Source: Oleidesulfovibrio alaskensis DSM 16109 (GTDB lineage Bacteria; Desulfobacterota; Desulfovibrionia; Desulfovibrionales; Desulfovibrionaceae). Taken from it: DNA of 64,000 nt. Numbering within the stretch: the first letter of the stretch is position 1; each line of letters opens with the position of its first letter. The notes under the pieces were generated by a model. It did not search any database and had not been told where the DNA came from. It saw nothing but the letters and a program-made list of their open reading frames with translations. The stretch is taken from NCBI RefSeq assembly GCF_000482745.1, contig NZ_AXWQ01000005.1:186001-250000 (forward strand), in the 5' to 3' direction. Below, in pieces: positions 24,978-33,290 of this stretch. Made by a program: the position numbers and the translations under genes.

Positions 24978-26555
24978 TCAAACCGAACCGACACCCAGTT
25001 TGCGCATTTTTGCCAGCAGTGAGGAGTGAGAAACCCCGAGAGCCTGCGCCGCCTTGCGGATACTCGGCGTTCTTGTCAGAGCATCGCGTATGACACCGCG
25101 TTCAAAGTCGGCCACAGCATCGCGCAGTCCTGTACTGGCAACACGCGCCCCCTGCCGTAACGCCTGCCGCGACATGCCGGCTTCGATTTCATGGCTGAAA
25201 AGTATATGTGACTGGCGCACTATCTGCCCCTGACACAATATGGCCGCACGCTCCACAACGTTTTTCAACTCCCGGACATTACCCGGCCAATGATGCGCGC
25301 GCAGCTTGTCCAGCGCATCGGGGGTAAGCGAACGCGCCGGCTTGTCCAGCCGCGCCGCGAGATTCAGCAAAAAATGCTCCACCAGCAGCGGGATATCGTC
25401 CAGCCGCTCTTTTAGCGGGGGTATGTGGATAGGCAGCACATTGATGCGGTAATACAAATCCTGCCGGAAGCGCCCTTCTTCCACCAGCCGCTCAAGAGTT
25501 CTGTTGGTGGCGGTTATAATGCGCGTGTCCACCGCCACTTCCTGCGAACCTCCCAGCCGGCGCATTCTGCTTTCCTGTATGACGCGCAGGATTTTCACCT
25601 GCGATGCAAGCGGCATATCGCCTATCTCGTCCAGAAAAAGAGTTCCGCCCCGGGCCACTTCAAACAGCCCCTGTTTGCCCTCGCGCCTGCCGCCTGTGAA
25701 CGCCCCGCGCTCATAGCCGAAAAGCTCGCTTTCCAGCAGCTGCTCGGGCAGTGCAGCACAGTTTACAGGAACAAAAGGTCCGCTGCGCCTGCTGGCTGTA
25801 TGAATGGCACGGGCAAAAAGCTCTTTGCCTGTACCGCTTTCTCCGCGGATGGAAATGATGGAGTCTGTTGCCGCAACCTGCTCTGCAAAGCTGATGGCAA
25901 AAGCGATGGCAGCATCCCTGCCGACAATATCGCCAAATCCGATCTGTTCCGGATCGGTTATGGAACGGGCCAGCTGCCGGATTTCACGCATATCGCGGGC
26001 CAGTTCCACAGCCCCGACAATGCGGTCATTGGAGTCGCGTATGGGACGGCGGGTCACAAAGTACTGTACCCGCCCGTCAGAGGTGGCTATCTCACGCTTG
26101 GCATTAAGCAGCTCCTTACCCTCAAGGCACTCCAGAAGCCCGTTATCCGGCAGTCCCAGAGAAGCAAGCGGCTTGCCCGCCGCATCTGGGCCGCAGCCGT
26201 AAACCTGACGCAGAACGGCATTGATGGCTGTCACCCTGCCCCGAGCATCGATGGACAGCACTCCGTCACTGATATTGTCCAGCACGACCTTGAAACGCTT
26301 TTCACGTTCTTCACCGGGCAATGTTTCCACAATGCGGAATTCCAGCAGGTCGGGAATTCTGCTGAGCACTTTAAAAAGCGCCGCCCGCTCCACGGCCTCG
26401 TCCCACTTTTCCGCCTCGATATATACAAAGGCTTTGTCAGTCTTACGTTCCACCTCCATGGAAGAAATGGAAAATGCATGGCCGGCCAGCAATGAAGAAA
26501 GGTCGGAAACAACACCCACGCGGTCTTTGAAAATAAGTTCAAGCTTGAGCTTCAT
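24978..26555 (-). CDS. TyrR-like sigma-54-dependent activator (ACT-PAS-AAA+-HTH)
   Basis: 525 aa. An ACT domain (about 1-75) and PAS domain (about 85-190) sense ligands; ACT domains usually bind amino acids. The AAA+ domain has Walker A GESGTGKE (238-245), the sigma-54 loop GAFTG (284-288) and Walker B FLDEIGDM. A C-terminal HTH (about 485-525, SIRKAAQALGVSHSSLLAKM) is TyrR/PhhR-like. Unlike E. coli TyrR it keeps GAFTG, so it should activate sigma-54. It lies upstream of ald, which has a sigma-54 promoter, and downstream of the alr-TRAP-vanX operon. Likely alanine-responsive activator of ald (inference). Confidence 0.9.
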   Translation of the reverse strand: MKLKLELIFKDRVGVVSDLSSLLAGHAFSISSMEVERKTDKAFVYIEAEKWDEAVERAALFKVLSRIPDLLEFRIVETLPGEEREKRFKVVLDNISDGVLSIDARGRVTAINAVLRQVYGCGPDAAGKPLASLGLPDNGLLECLEGKELLNAKREIATSDGRVQYFVTRRPIRDSNDRIVGAVELARDMREIRQLARSITDPEQIGFGDIVGRDAAIAFAISFAEQVAATDSIISIRGESGTGKELFARAIHTASRRSGPFVPVNCAALPEQLLESELFGYERGAFTGGRREGKQGLFEVARGGTLFLDEIGDMPLASQVKILRVIQESRMRRLGGSQEVAVDTRIITATNRTLERLVEEGRFRQDLYYRINVLPIHIPPLKERLDDIPLLVEHFLLNLAARLDKPARSLTPDALDKLRAHHWPGNVRELKNVVERAAILCQGQIVRQSHILFSHEIEAGMSRQALRQGARVASTGLRDAVADFERGVIRDALTRTPSIRKAAQALGVSHSSLLAKMRKLGVGSV

Positions 26556-26631
26556 ACCATGCCGTTTACGGATACAGAATTATCAGCCGCCACCAGGCGG
26601 CTCAGGAAGTGCCCGCTGCAGAGCAAAGCCA

Positions 26632-26648
26632 GTAAAACACCGTTTTAC
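26632..26648. promoter_or_regulatory. TyrR-box-like palindrome upstream of the activator gene
   Basis: GTAAAAC-ACC-GTTTTAC is a perfect inverted repeat. It resembles the TyrR box TGTAAA-N6-TTTACA but with a seven-base gap between GTAAA and TTTAC. Situated 77 bases before the start of the TyrR-like gene, it could mediate autoregulation. Confidence 0.5.
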
Positions 26649-26654
26649 CGGACA

Positions 26655-26689
26655 AACAAGCCTGCAAAGCTGTTCCGCTCCGCAGGCTT
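26655..26689 (-). terminator. Probable terminator of the alr-TRAP-vanX operon
   Basis: Minus-strand AAGCCTGC pairs with GCAGGCTT around a 15-base loop, followed by GTTTGT, 36 bases past the vanX stop. The T-tract is imperfect. Confidence 0.6.
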
Positions 26690-26724
26690 TTGCACGCCGG
26701 ATATACGGTTTCCGGACGACCTGT

Positions 26725-27483
26725 TCATTTTTTTTCAAACGATTCAAAAGGATTCAGACATACCCGCGAAGGTCCGTACACGGCAAAATCTTCACCTTTT
26801 TTCAATGCCCAACGCTGGGTGCCGTACTCGAAGTGCCACCATTCACAGGAATAATTGACAAATCCGGCCCGGACCATCACGCCGTACAGCAGCCGGCGGT
26901 TGCTCAAGGCCTCTTTTTCCTCAGGCTGCAATGCGATGCCCCGCTCAAGACGTTCTTCCAGATGCCGCGTGTATGAGATGTCTCTGGGATAATCAAAGGG
27001 CGAACCGAAAAACAGCTGCCTGCCGGAACGGGTTGCCAGAGTAAGGTCAACCGCCCCTCCTGTCACATGCGGCGACGGCGCGGAAGCGTCAAAGCCGGGG
27101 CGTGCCACATACTGCTGGGTCAGCGCGTGCAGTTCATCTTCATCCGCCTGCGGGTTGGCTCTGGCCAAAGCACTGCGGCAGCGCTGGAACAGCACAGTCT
27201 GGACCTGCGGGCTGCGCCATCCGTCCAGCACCACCATACGCAGATCAGGCGGCAACATTTCGGCCGCCAGCAATAATTTTTCAAACACACTCCGGCGGGC
27301 ATAACATTCCGGCAAGGCTCCGCCTATACCGGCGGCAAAATAGGCCGAACGCACCAATATCTTCTCCGGAACCAGCGACAGCGGAACCAGCGGTTCATTA
27401 TTTTCGGCAATGGACACGGAGTAGACTTCTTCCCAGCTGTGGGAACGTACAGCGGGAATGGGGGCGCTGTAGTGTTTATACAT
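26725..27483 (-). CDS. D-alanyl-D-alanine dipeptidase (VanX/DdpX family)
   Basis: 252 aa from ATG at 27483, behind GGAG at six bases. It hydrolyses D-Ala-D-Ala to two D-Ala. All key residues are visible with VanX spacing: zinc ligands H139 and D146 in SPHVTGGAVDL, catalytic E214 and ligand H217 in CEWWH, and the substrate Arg R90 in LDGWR. No signal peptide, so cytoplasmic. Last gene of alr-dctPQM-vanX. There is no vanH/vanA-type ligase nearby, so a catabolic or peptidoglycan-recycling role fits better than glycopeptide resistance. Confidence 0.93.
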   Translation of the reverse strand: MYKHYSAPIPAVRSHSWEEVYSVSIAENNEPLVPLSLVPEKILVRSAYFAAGIGGALPECYARRSVFEKLLLAAEMLPPDLRMVVLDGWRSPQVQTVLFQRCRSALARANPQADEDELHALTQQYVARPGFDASAPSPHVTGGAVDLTLATRSGRQLFFGSPFDYPRDISYTRHLEERLERGIALQPEEKEALSNRRLLYGVMVRAGFVNYSCEWWHFEYGTQRWALKKGEDFAVYGPSRVCLNPFESFEKK

Positions 27484-27538
27484 TATGTTCTCCGCAAAAA
27501 ACGACCGGCGCGGCATCGGCCCGCACCGGTCAGCAATG

Positions 27539-28822
27539 TTAATAGCCCAGCATATGCGGCAGCCAGACAGATATCCCGGGAACAAAAATCAGCAGCAGCT
27601 GACAGGCCAGCGCCACCAGAACAAACGGCCAGATGTGCCTGAACATTTTTTCCAGCGACACATTACCCACGGAGGATACGATGTACACGCAGGCTCCCAT
27701 GGGCGGAGTGATAAGCGCAATGGTGATGTTCAGTGTCATCACGATGCCGAAATGATACGGATCAATTCCCGCCGCCACAGCCAGCGGCGCGAACACCGGA
27801 GTAAGCAGCACCAGAGCCGCAATTTCTTCCATGAACATGCCCACCACAAACACAATCAGGCTTATCAGCAGCAGAACCTGTTCAGGACTCGAGGCATAAC
27901 TCATGATCACCGGAGCCATGGACTGCGGTACTTTTTCGGCAGACAGAATCCAGCCGACAATAGTCGCCGCCCCGATAACCACAAAAATGACACTGGTAAG
28001 CCGGACCGTGTTCGACAACGCCAGCAGCACGCCCTTCACCGTCAGCTGCCGTGTCCAGACAAAGCCCACGATGACCACATACAGACTGGCTATGGCACCG
28101 GATTCGGTGGGGGTCATGAACCCGAACAGGATACCGCCGATAATGATACCCGGAGCAATGAGCGCAGCCATGGCTCCGCCGGTGGCCCTCCAGAGATCAG
28201 GCATGGAAAAGGCCGTATTGACCGTAGGCAGGTTGAGCCGCGCGGCACTGATGCGGTGCATGACCATAAAAGCGACACCAAGCAGCAACCCCGGCACCAC
28301 ACCCGCCATAAACAGCCCGCCCACATTCGTCTTTGTCATGGCGCCGAACAAAATCATAAAAATGCTCGGCGGAATGATGGGACCGATAAGCGAACTGCCG
28401 GCAGTAAGGCCCGCGGCATACGAGTCGGGGTATCCGCCTTTTTTCATGGCGGGAATCATGATGGAGCCTACTGCGGACGCATCCGCCGCGGCAGAGCCGT
28501 TGACACCGGCAAAAATGATGCTGGCCACCACTGTCACATAGCCCAGTCCGCCCTTGAGGTGTCCCACAAGAGCCTCGGCAAAACGCAACAGTCTGCTGGT
28601 CAGTCCGGCGCAGCCCATCAGTTCGCCCACCAGAATAAAGTACGGTATGGCCAGCAGGGAAAAAGGTTCCATGCCGCCATAAAACTGCTGCACCATCAGC
28701 CGCAGTTGACCGGACTCGCCGATGTAGGCAAACCCGGCCAGCGCTGTACACAGCATGGCCACAAACAGCGGCAGCCCCGATGCCAGCATGGCAAAAAAGA
28801 CAAGCAGCAAAAGAATGCTCAT
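27539..28822 (-). CDS. dctM: TRAP transporter large membrane subunit (DctM family)
   Basis: 427 aa with about 12 hydrophobic helices. Family signatures: FSLLAIPYFILVGELMG and GSSLIGPIIPPSIFMILFGA. It is the ion-coupled permease of a tripartite ATP-independent periplasmic transporter. Four-base overlap (ATGA) with the small subunit upstream; vanX follows 55 bases downstream. Substrate not deducible from sequence; operon context suggests D-Ala-D-Ala, D-alanine or a related muropeptide fragment. Confidence 0.95.
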   Translation of the reverse strand: MSILLLLVFFAMLASGLPLFVAMLCTALAGFAYIGESGQLRLMVQQFYGGMEPFSLLAIPYFILVGELMGCAGLTSRLLRFAEALVGHLKGGLGYVTVVASIIFAGVNGSAAADASAVGSIMIPAMKKGGYPDSYAAGLTAGSSLIGPIIPPSIFMILFGAMTKTNVGGLFMAGVVPGLLLGVAFMVMHRISAARLNLPTVNTAFSMPDLWRATGGAMAALIAPGIIIGGILFGFMTPTESGAIASLYVVIVGFVWTRQLTVKGVLLALSNTVRLTSVIFVVIGAATIVGWILSAEKVPQSMAPVIMSYASSPEQVLLLISLIVFVVGMFMEEIAALVLLTPVFAPLAVAAGIDPYHFGIVMTLNITIALITPPMGACVYIVSSVGNVSLEKMFRHIWPFVLVALACQLLLIFVPGISVWLPHMLGY

Positions 28823-29343
28823 GACGCGTCTTCCCCCTCTGATGCACCGCGCACGGGGCGGGCGGCCAGCGCATCAAGTGCGATGAACTGCTGCAATGCG
28901 TATTCTGCAAGCATCAGCGCCATGCCTACGGGTACCGCCAGCAACGGTATCGTTTTTTTCACTCCCAGCGTCATAATGGTGAACAGACGCATTTTGTAAG
29001 CATATGCACCGCCCAGCCAGATCATAAGCACAAGGATGCCCGCAAACACCAGTGTACGGAATATCACAGCCGCCCTTCTGGCGCCGGGAGACAGCCTGTC
29101 GACCAGAATGTGAATGGCCATGTGCTCGCCGCGCTTCAAAGCAGGAGCAGCAGCCAGCATGACCATCCAGACAAGCGTGACCTTTGCCAGATCAGTTGTC
29201 CACACGGGCGCACGATAAAAACGGGAAAACACACCAAGCATAACCGACAGCAGGTTGACCACGAGGAGAGCCCCCGCCCCCATAAGGCAGAGGCGCTCCA
29301 GCAGGTCGGAAGCCTTATAACAGACGTCCGCCACACGGCCCAT
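28819..29343 (-). CDS. dctQ: TRAP transporter small membrane subunit (DctQ family)
   Basis: 174 aa with four hydrophobic helices. The VTLVWMVMLAAAPALKRGEH segment after helix 2 is the usual DctQ pattern (W and the A-x-x-x-x-G-x-H motif). It pairs with DctM in the inner membrane. Its ATG directly follows the DctP stop (TAGATG) and its end overlaps dctM. Confidence 0.93.
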   Translation of the reverse strand: MGRVADVCYKASDLLERLCLMGAGALLVVNLLSVMLGVFSRFYRAPVWTTDLAKVTLVWMVMLAAAPALKRGEHMAIHILVDRLSPGARRAAVIFRTLVFAGILVLMIWLGGAYAYKMRLFTIMTLGVKKTIPLLAVPVGMALMLAEYALQQFIALDALAARPVRGASEGEDAS

Positions 29344-30381
29344 CTATTTCACTGCCTCATTGGCCTTGCGGGCGTCTTCCATGGCATGGTCTATCCATGC
29401 CGTGTCAATCTGTCCGCTGAGCCACTTGATGTAGGAAGGACTGCCAAGTTCCTTGAACTGCGCCAGCTCTTCCGCGGTGGGGGTGTAAACGGTCATGCCC
29501 TTGCCGGCCAGAAACTTCACACGCTCGTCTACCTGAGACTCCACAAACTGGCGGGTCTTGACGTTTGCCTCGTGCGCCGCCTTACGGATTACCTGACGCT
29601 GGCTGTCGGGAAGAGAGTCAAGCAGTTCACCGTTAATCAACAGGAACTGATCGGAATACTGGACGTTGGCAAGGGTGAGATGGTCCTGCACCTCGTACAG
29701 GCTGCCGATGATGATATAGGTGGGGGGGTTCATCTGGCCGTCTGCCACGCCGGTTTTAAGCGCAAGATACACCTCGGTCCACGGAATAGGAGTTCCGGAA
29801 GCTCCGAAGGCTTCGTACATGGCTACCTGGCTGGCATCCATGGCGCGGAATTTCATACCCTTGAAATCAGCCGGAGACCTGACGGGCTTTTTGGAAGTAA
29901 AGGCAATGAAGCCCCCCTCTTCCACCACGGCCAGCAGCTCGATGCCGGTGCGCGAACGCAGCTCTTTTCCGGCTTTATCCATAAAAGAGCTGTTGTCGAA
30001 AAATTCATGTGCCGCAGCGTAGCTTTCAAACATGAAGGGTACGTTGGTGGCGAACATTTCAGGAAACACGGTCTCCATACCGCCGAAAGAAGCCACATTG
30101 ATCATGGGACCGGTCATCACCTGTTCCATGCGCTGCTGCTCATTACCCAGCTGACTGTTGGGATACAGGTCGATGACAATGCCGCCTCCGGACTCTTTTT
30201 CAACCAGTTCCTTGAAAGTGGTGGCAAAAGCATGCACGGCGTTGTCTTCCAGACTGGGCGGCCCGTTGTAACTCATCTTGACCGTCATGGCGGCCGCAGC
30301 CAGCGCCGGAACAGCCAGCACGACCAGTGCGGCGGCCATAAAACGCTTCATGCCTCTGAAAAAATGTCCCGATGGTTTCAT
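29344..30381 (-). CDS. dctP: TRAP transporter periplasmic solute-binding protein (DctP family)
   Basis: 345 aa from ATG at 30381, six bases after GGAGG; an ATG two codons earlier overlaps that ribosome site. A signal peptide (MKRFMAAALVVLAVPALAAA) precedes a DctP fold. The conserved carboxylate-binding Arg lies in GMKFRAMDASQ, with the family loop PIPWTEVYLALKTGVADGQ after it. Retention of that Arg implies a ligand with a carboxylate, which D-Ala or D-Ala-D-Ala would supply. Operon position: alr, dctP, dctQ, dctM, vanX. Confidence 0.93.
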   Translation of the reverse strand: MKPSGHFFRGMKRFMAAALVVLAVPALAAAAMTVKMSYNGPPSLEDNAVHAFATTFKELVEKESGGGIVIDLYPNSQLGNEQQRMEQVMTGPMINVASFGGMETVFPEMFATNVPFMFESYAAAHEFFDNSSFMDKAGKELRSRTGIELLAVVEEGGFIAFTSKKPVRSPADFKGMKFRAMDASQVAMYEAFGASGTPIPWTEVYLALKTGVADGQMNPPTYIIIGSLYEVQDHLTLANVQYSDQFLLINGELLDSLPDSQRQVIRKAAHEANVKTRQFVESQVDERVKFLAGKGMTVYTPTAEELAQFKELGSPSYIKWLSGQIDTAWIDHAMEDARKANEAVK

Positions 30382-30487
30382 AGACATCCTCCGATAGGAA
30401 TAAGGTTGAACCGCCCCGCCTGCGGCGCACTGCCGTACGGACAGGGGAAGCACCAATCCCGCGGCGCCGCCCGGCGCAAGCGGGTCA

Positions 30488-31654
30488 TTACTCTGCGTTT
30501 TCCACATAAACCCGCGGCACACGGGCAAGTATGCGGGAGACAACCTCATAATTAATAGTGGAAGTCAGACGGGCGTGATCGTCTGCCGTCACGCTTTCGG
30601 CGCCCTGCCTGCCCAGCAGGACAACCTCGTCCCCCTCCTGCACTCCGTCAATGTGCCCCACGTCAATCATGGTCTGGTCCATACACACCCTGCCGGTTAC
30701 TGCGGCCGGGCGGCCGTGAACCAGCATGGTGCCGCAGGACGAAAGCAGGCGGCTGTACCCGTCCGCGTACCCTGCAGGCACTGCCGCAATGACAGTTCCG
30801 GCGGCCGTCACGTGGGTATGCCCGTAGCTTACCGTAAATCCGGCAGGAACACGTTTGACGCTGGCTATACGGCCTTTGAGGCTCATCACCGGACGCAGAT
30901 CGAAACCGGCGGTGTCCATCTCTGCCGAGGGGCGGAGCCCGTACAGGATGATGCCCGGGCGCACCATGTCAAAACGGGCATCGGGCATGACCATGGTTGC
31001 CGCGCTGTTGGCCGCATGCACACACAGCCTGTCGCGCATACCGGCAGGCAGCTCTGACAGTGCCTGTTCAAACACGGCCAGCTGCCTGCGCGCCGTAACA
31101 GGGTCGGCGGCATCGCTGGCGGCAAAGTGGGTGAACACACCGCACACATCCAGCATGGTGCGGGAAGAAAAACCGGCAAACACCTGTCCCAGCGGAACAT
31201 CACCGCCGTTTCCCGTGGCGATATACCCAAGACGCCCCATGCCGGTGTCCACCTTTATGTGCACCTGTACCCGCCTGCGGGGCTGCTGGGCCAGCAACGC
31301 CGCCTGCAGCGCCTCTGCATAGGTATCGGAATGCACGGTCTGTATGATGCCGTAGCGGGCAAGCAGCGGAGCCTTCTGCGGCGGGGTGGGCCCGAAAATG
31401 AGCACAGGCCGGGTGATACCGTTCTCGCGCAGTTCCACTGCCTCATCCAGTCTGGCCACTCCGAAGGCATCAGCCCCCTGACGCAACAGTTCGTGTGCCA
31501 CGGCCACAGCCCCGTGACCGTAAGCGTCGGCCTTGACCACTGCCATAATGCGTACACCCTTTCCGACGTGCGACCGTACAGCGGAAAAATTGTGCCGCAG
31601 GGCGCAGAGATCTATCTCCGCCCACAACGGCTCGGGAAATGCTTCATATCCCAC
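30488..31654 (-). CDS. alr: Alanine racemase
   Basis: 388 aa from a GTG at 31654 with AGGAG eight bases upstream; the open frame continues 23 codons further without a site. PLP-dependent interconversion of L- and D-alanine. The PLP Lys is K41 in VVKADAYGHG and the catalytic Tyr lies in FTVSYGHTH. First gene of the operon. The 106 bases to dctP are GC-rich with inverted repeats and no gene. Could serve cell-wall D-Ala supply, but its position with a TRAP importer and VanX argues for D-Ala catabolism. Confidence 0.95.
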   Translation of the reverse strand: MGYEAFPEPLWAEIDLCALRHNFSAVRSHVGKGVRIMAVVKADAYGHGAVAVAHELLRQGADAFGVARLDEAVELRENGITRPVLIFGPTPPQKAPLLARYGIIQTVHSDTYAEALQAALLAQQPRRRVQVHIKVDTGMGRLGYIATGNGGDVPLGQVFAGFSSRTMLDVCGVFTHFAASDAADPVTARRQLAVFEQALSELPAGMRDRLCVHAANSAATMVMPDARFDMVRPGIILYGLRPSAEMDTAGFDLRPVMSLKGRIASVKRVPAGFTVSYGHTHVTAAGTVIAAVPAGYADGYSRLLSSCGTMLVHGRPAAVTGRVCMDQTMIDVGHIDGVQEGDEVVLLGRQGAESVTADDHARLTSTINYEVVSRILARVPRVYVENAE

Positions 31655-31680
31655 AGCGACAGCTCCTGATTCTGCAAAAC

Positions 31681-31699
31681 AGTATTGCAATGCAATACT
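31681..31699. promoter_or_regulatory. Perfect palindrome downstream of the alr promoter (likely operator)
   Basis: AGTATTGCA-A-TGCAATACT has nine-base perfect arms and lies just after the predicted alr transcription start, a repressor position. The divergent IclR-family regulator is the obvious candidate to bind it. A second small palindrome, TACAATTGTA (31711-31720), overlaps the -10. Confidence 0.65.
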
Positions 31700-31714
31700 T
31701 TTTATCATAATACA

Positions 31715-31742
31715 ATTGTACATATTGCAGTTGCACTGTCAA
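31715..31742 (-). promoter_or_regulatory. Sigma-70 promoter of alr-dctPQM-vanX
   Basis: Minus-strand TTGACA-N16-TACAAT, a near-consensus promoter in the divergent region between alr and the IclR gene. Confidence 0.7.
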
Positions 31743-31836
31743 CAACAACATCAATAACGACAGTTGTGCAACCAAACAACATCATACTTCCACGCAGCAC
31801 ACGACAAACACAAAGCAGCACAGCAGGGAGGCCTTC

Positions 31837-32619
31837 ATGGCAGAAGAACCGGCCGTTACTGACAGACGCCCTGACCCGCTTTTTGTACATTCACTTCAAC
31901 GGGCTCTGATGGTTCTGGAGGCCTTCGATTCCACTGCCCGCAATCTGAGTCTGTCGGACCTGAGCCGCAAGACAGGGCTGAACAAAAGCGCTGTTCAGCG
32001 CTTTCTCTTTACATGGGAGGCCCTTGGCTATCTGGAAAAAGACACAGATACCAAGCGTTATTCTTTAAGTCCAAAGGTAATGTCGCTCAGCTATCATTAT
32101 TTGAAGGACAAACGACTTGTGGAAATTGCCACACCGGTGCTGCTGGAAATGCGTAAAAGAACAGGATGCGCCAGTTATCTGGGTATTCTGTACGAGCAAG
32201 ATGTTATGTATCTTATACGCCTGCCCCAGCGGTTCATATTGCTTGAAAGCACGCTGGCGGGCAGAAGGGTGCCCGCATTCTGCGGCGGCAGGGCTCTGCT
32301 TTCGTGTCTGCCGCAAAACAGCGCCCGCAGCCTGATAGAACAGAGCGTCAGAACGCAGCTGACTCCGTTCACCATCACTGACAGCGAGGCAAACATGCGG
32401 GCCGTACGGCAGGCGGCAGAACTGGGGTATGCGGTTTCGCGTCAGGAGCAGCTCATAGGTGAAGTTTCCGTTTCAGCACCCGTACTATCGTCCGGCGGTA
32501 CACTGCTGGCCGCTGTCTATATTTCTGCAGACAACAACGAATGGGACGACAGCCGCATTGCCGCCGAGCTGGCACCGGTGGTACTCAAAGCCGCATCAGA
32601 CATCGGCCGCCAGTTCTGA
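31837..32619 (+). CDS. IclR-family transcriptional regulator
   Basis: 260 aa, ATG after GGGAGG. The N-terminal winged helix contains LSLSDLSRKTGLNKSAVQRF (about residues 38-57). The C-terminal IclR effector domain spans about 90-255 (for example GYAVSRQEQLIGEVSVSAPV). IclR proteins bind small organic effectors and usually control the adjacent catabolic genes. It is divergent from alr-dctPQM-vanX, with a palindrome in the shared region, so it most likely regulates that operon. Single-gene unit ending at a strong terminator. Confidence 0.92.
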   Translation: MAEEPAVTDRRPDPLFVHSLQRALMVLEAFDSTARNLSLSDLSRKTGLNKSAVQRFLFTWEALGYLEKDTDTKRYSLSPKVMSLSYHYLKDKRLVEIATPVLLEMRKRTGCASYLGILYEQDVMYLIRLPQRFILLESTLAGRRVPAFCGGRALLSCLPQNSARSLIEQSVRTQLTPFTITDSEANMRAVRQAAELGYAVSRQEQLIGEVSVSAPVLSSGGTLLAAVYISADNNEWDDSRIAAELAPVVLKAASDIGRQF

Positions 32620-32704
32620 TGGCACGCCGCGTGCCGGTGGAAAGCTGCATAAATAGTGCGGTGCACCCGGTCCCGCTGCGCACCGGAGAATCATACAGAA
32701 TACA

Positions 32705-32735
32705 AAAGCCCCGCAGGCAAGCCTGCGGGGCTTTA
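32705..32735. terminator. Bidirectional terminator between iclR-type gene and ssb
   Basis: AAAGCCCCGCAGGC pairs with GCCTGCGGGGCTTT around a short loop, with A-rich and T-rich flanks. It serves the convergent IclR gene and ssb. Confidence 0.88.
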
Positions 32736-32759
32736 ACATCACGAATAAACACGATGTGC

Positions 32760-33260
32760 CTAGAACGGCACGTCGTCCATTCCGCTGACTTCCGAAGGAA
32801 ATGCCGGACCGAGATCATCGAATCCGTCATCGGCAGGAGGAGCCTGGCGGCCGCCACGCTGCTGTGACTGCTGCGGCTGCTGGAAAGAACGGCGCTCACC
32901 GCCGCCCTGTGCAGGCGCACCGGGACCATCGCCTTTTCTGTCAAGAAACTGGACGCGCTGGCCCTTGATCTCGGTGGTGTATCTGTTCTGTCCCTGCTGA
33001 TCCTGCCACTGTCTTGTCTGCAGGCTGCCTTCCACATACACCATGCTGCCTTTGGAAAGGTAGTTGGCGCAGTTTTCGGCCTGACGCTGGAACACAACCA
33101 CGGTATGCCACTCCGTGCTTTCCTGCCGGTTGCCTTCGCGGTCCGTATAGGTTTCGCTGGTGGCAATGCGCATACGCGCAACAGGGGTTCCTGATTGGGA
33201 ATATTTAAGCTCGGGGTCGGCACCCAGCCTGCCTATGAGCATAACTTTATTAAGCGACAT
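32760..33260 (-). CDS. ssb: Single-stranded DNA-binding protein
   Basis: 166 aa. An N-terminal OB fold (MSLNKVMLIGRLGADPELKY, later ESTEWHTVVVFQRQAENC) is followed by a Gly/Gln-rich linker and the acidic tip DDVPF, which recruits replication and repair partners. Coats single-stranded DNA. Last gene of a long minus-strand run that includes the carboxylase-like genes. Confidence 0.96.
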   Translation of the reverse strand: MSLNKVMLIGRLGADPELKYSQSGTPVARMRIATSETYTDREGNRQESTEWHTVVVFQRQAENCANYLSKGSMVYVEGSLQTRQWQDQQGQNRYTTEIKGQRVQFLDRKGDGPGAPAQGGGERRSFQQPQQSQQRGGRQAPPADDGFDDLGPAFPSEVSGMDDVPF

Positions 33261-33290
33261 GAGACGTCTCCTTTTGTATCTCGGCTCTTC

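Noticed and set aside
26725..27483. VanX as a vancomycin resistance determinant
   Set aside because: No vanH, vanA/B ligase or VanRS pair is nearby; the gene sits in an operon with alr and a TRAP importer, which fits catabolism.
27485..28999. 504-codon open frame on the plus strand
   Set aside because: Antisense to dctM; composition is dominated by His, Gln and Arg as in other shadow frames.
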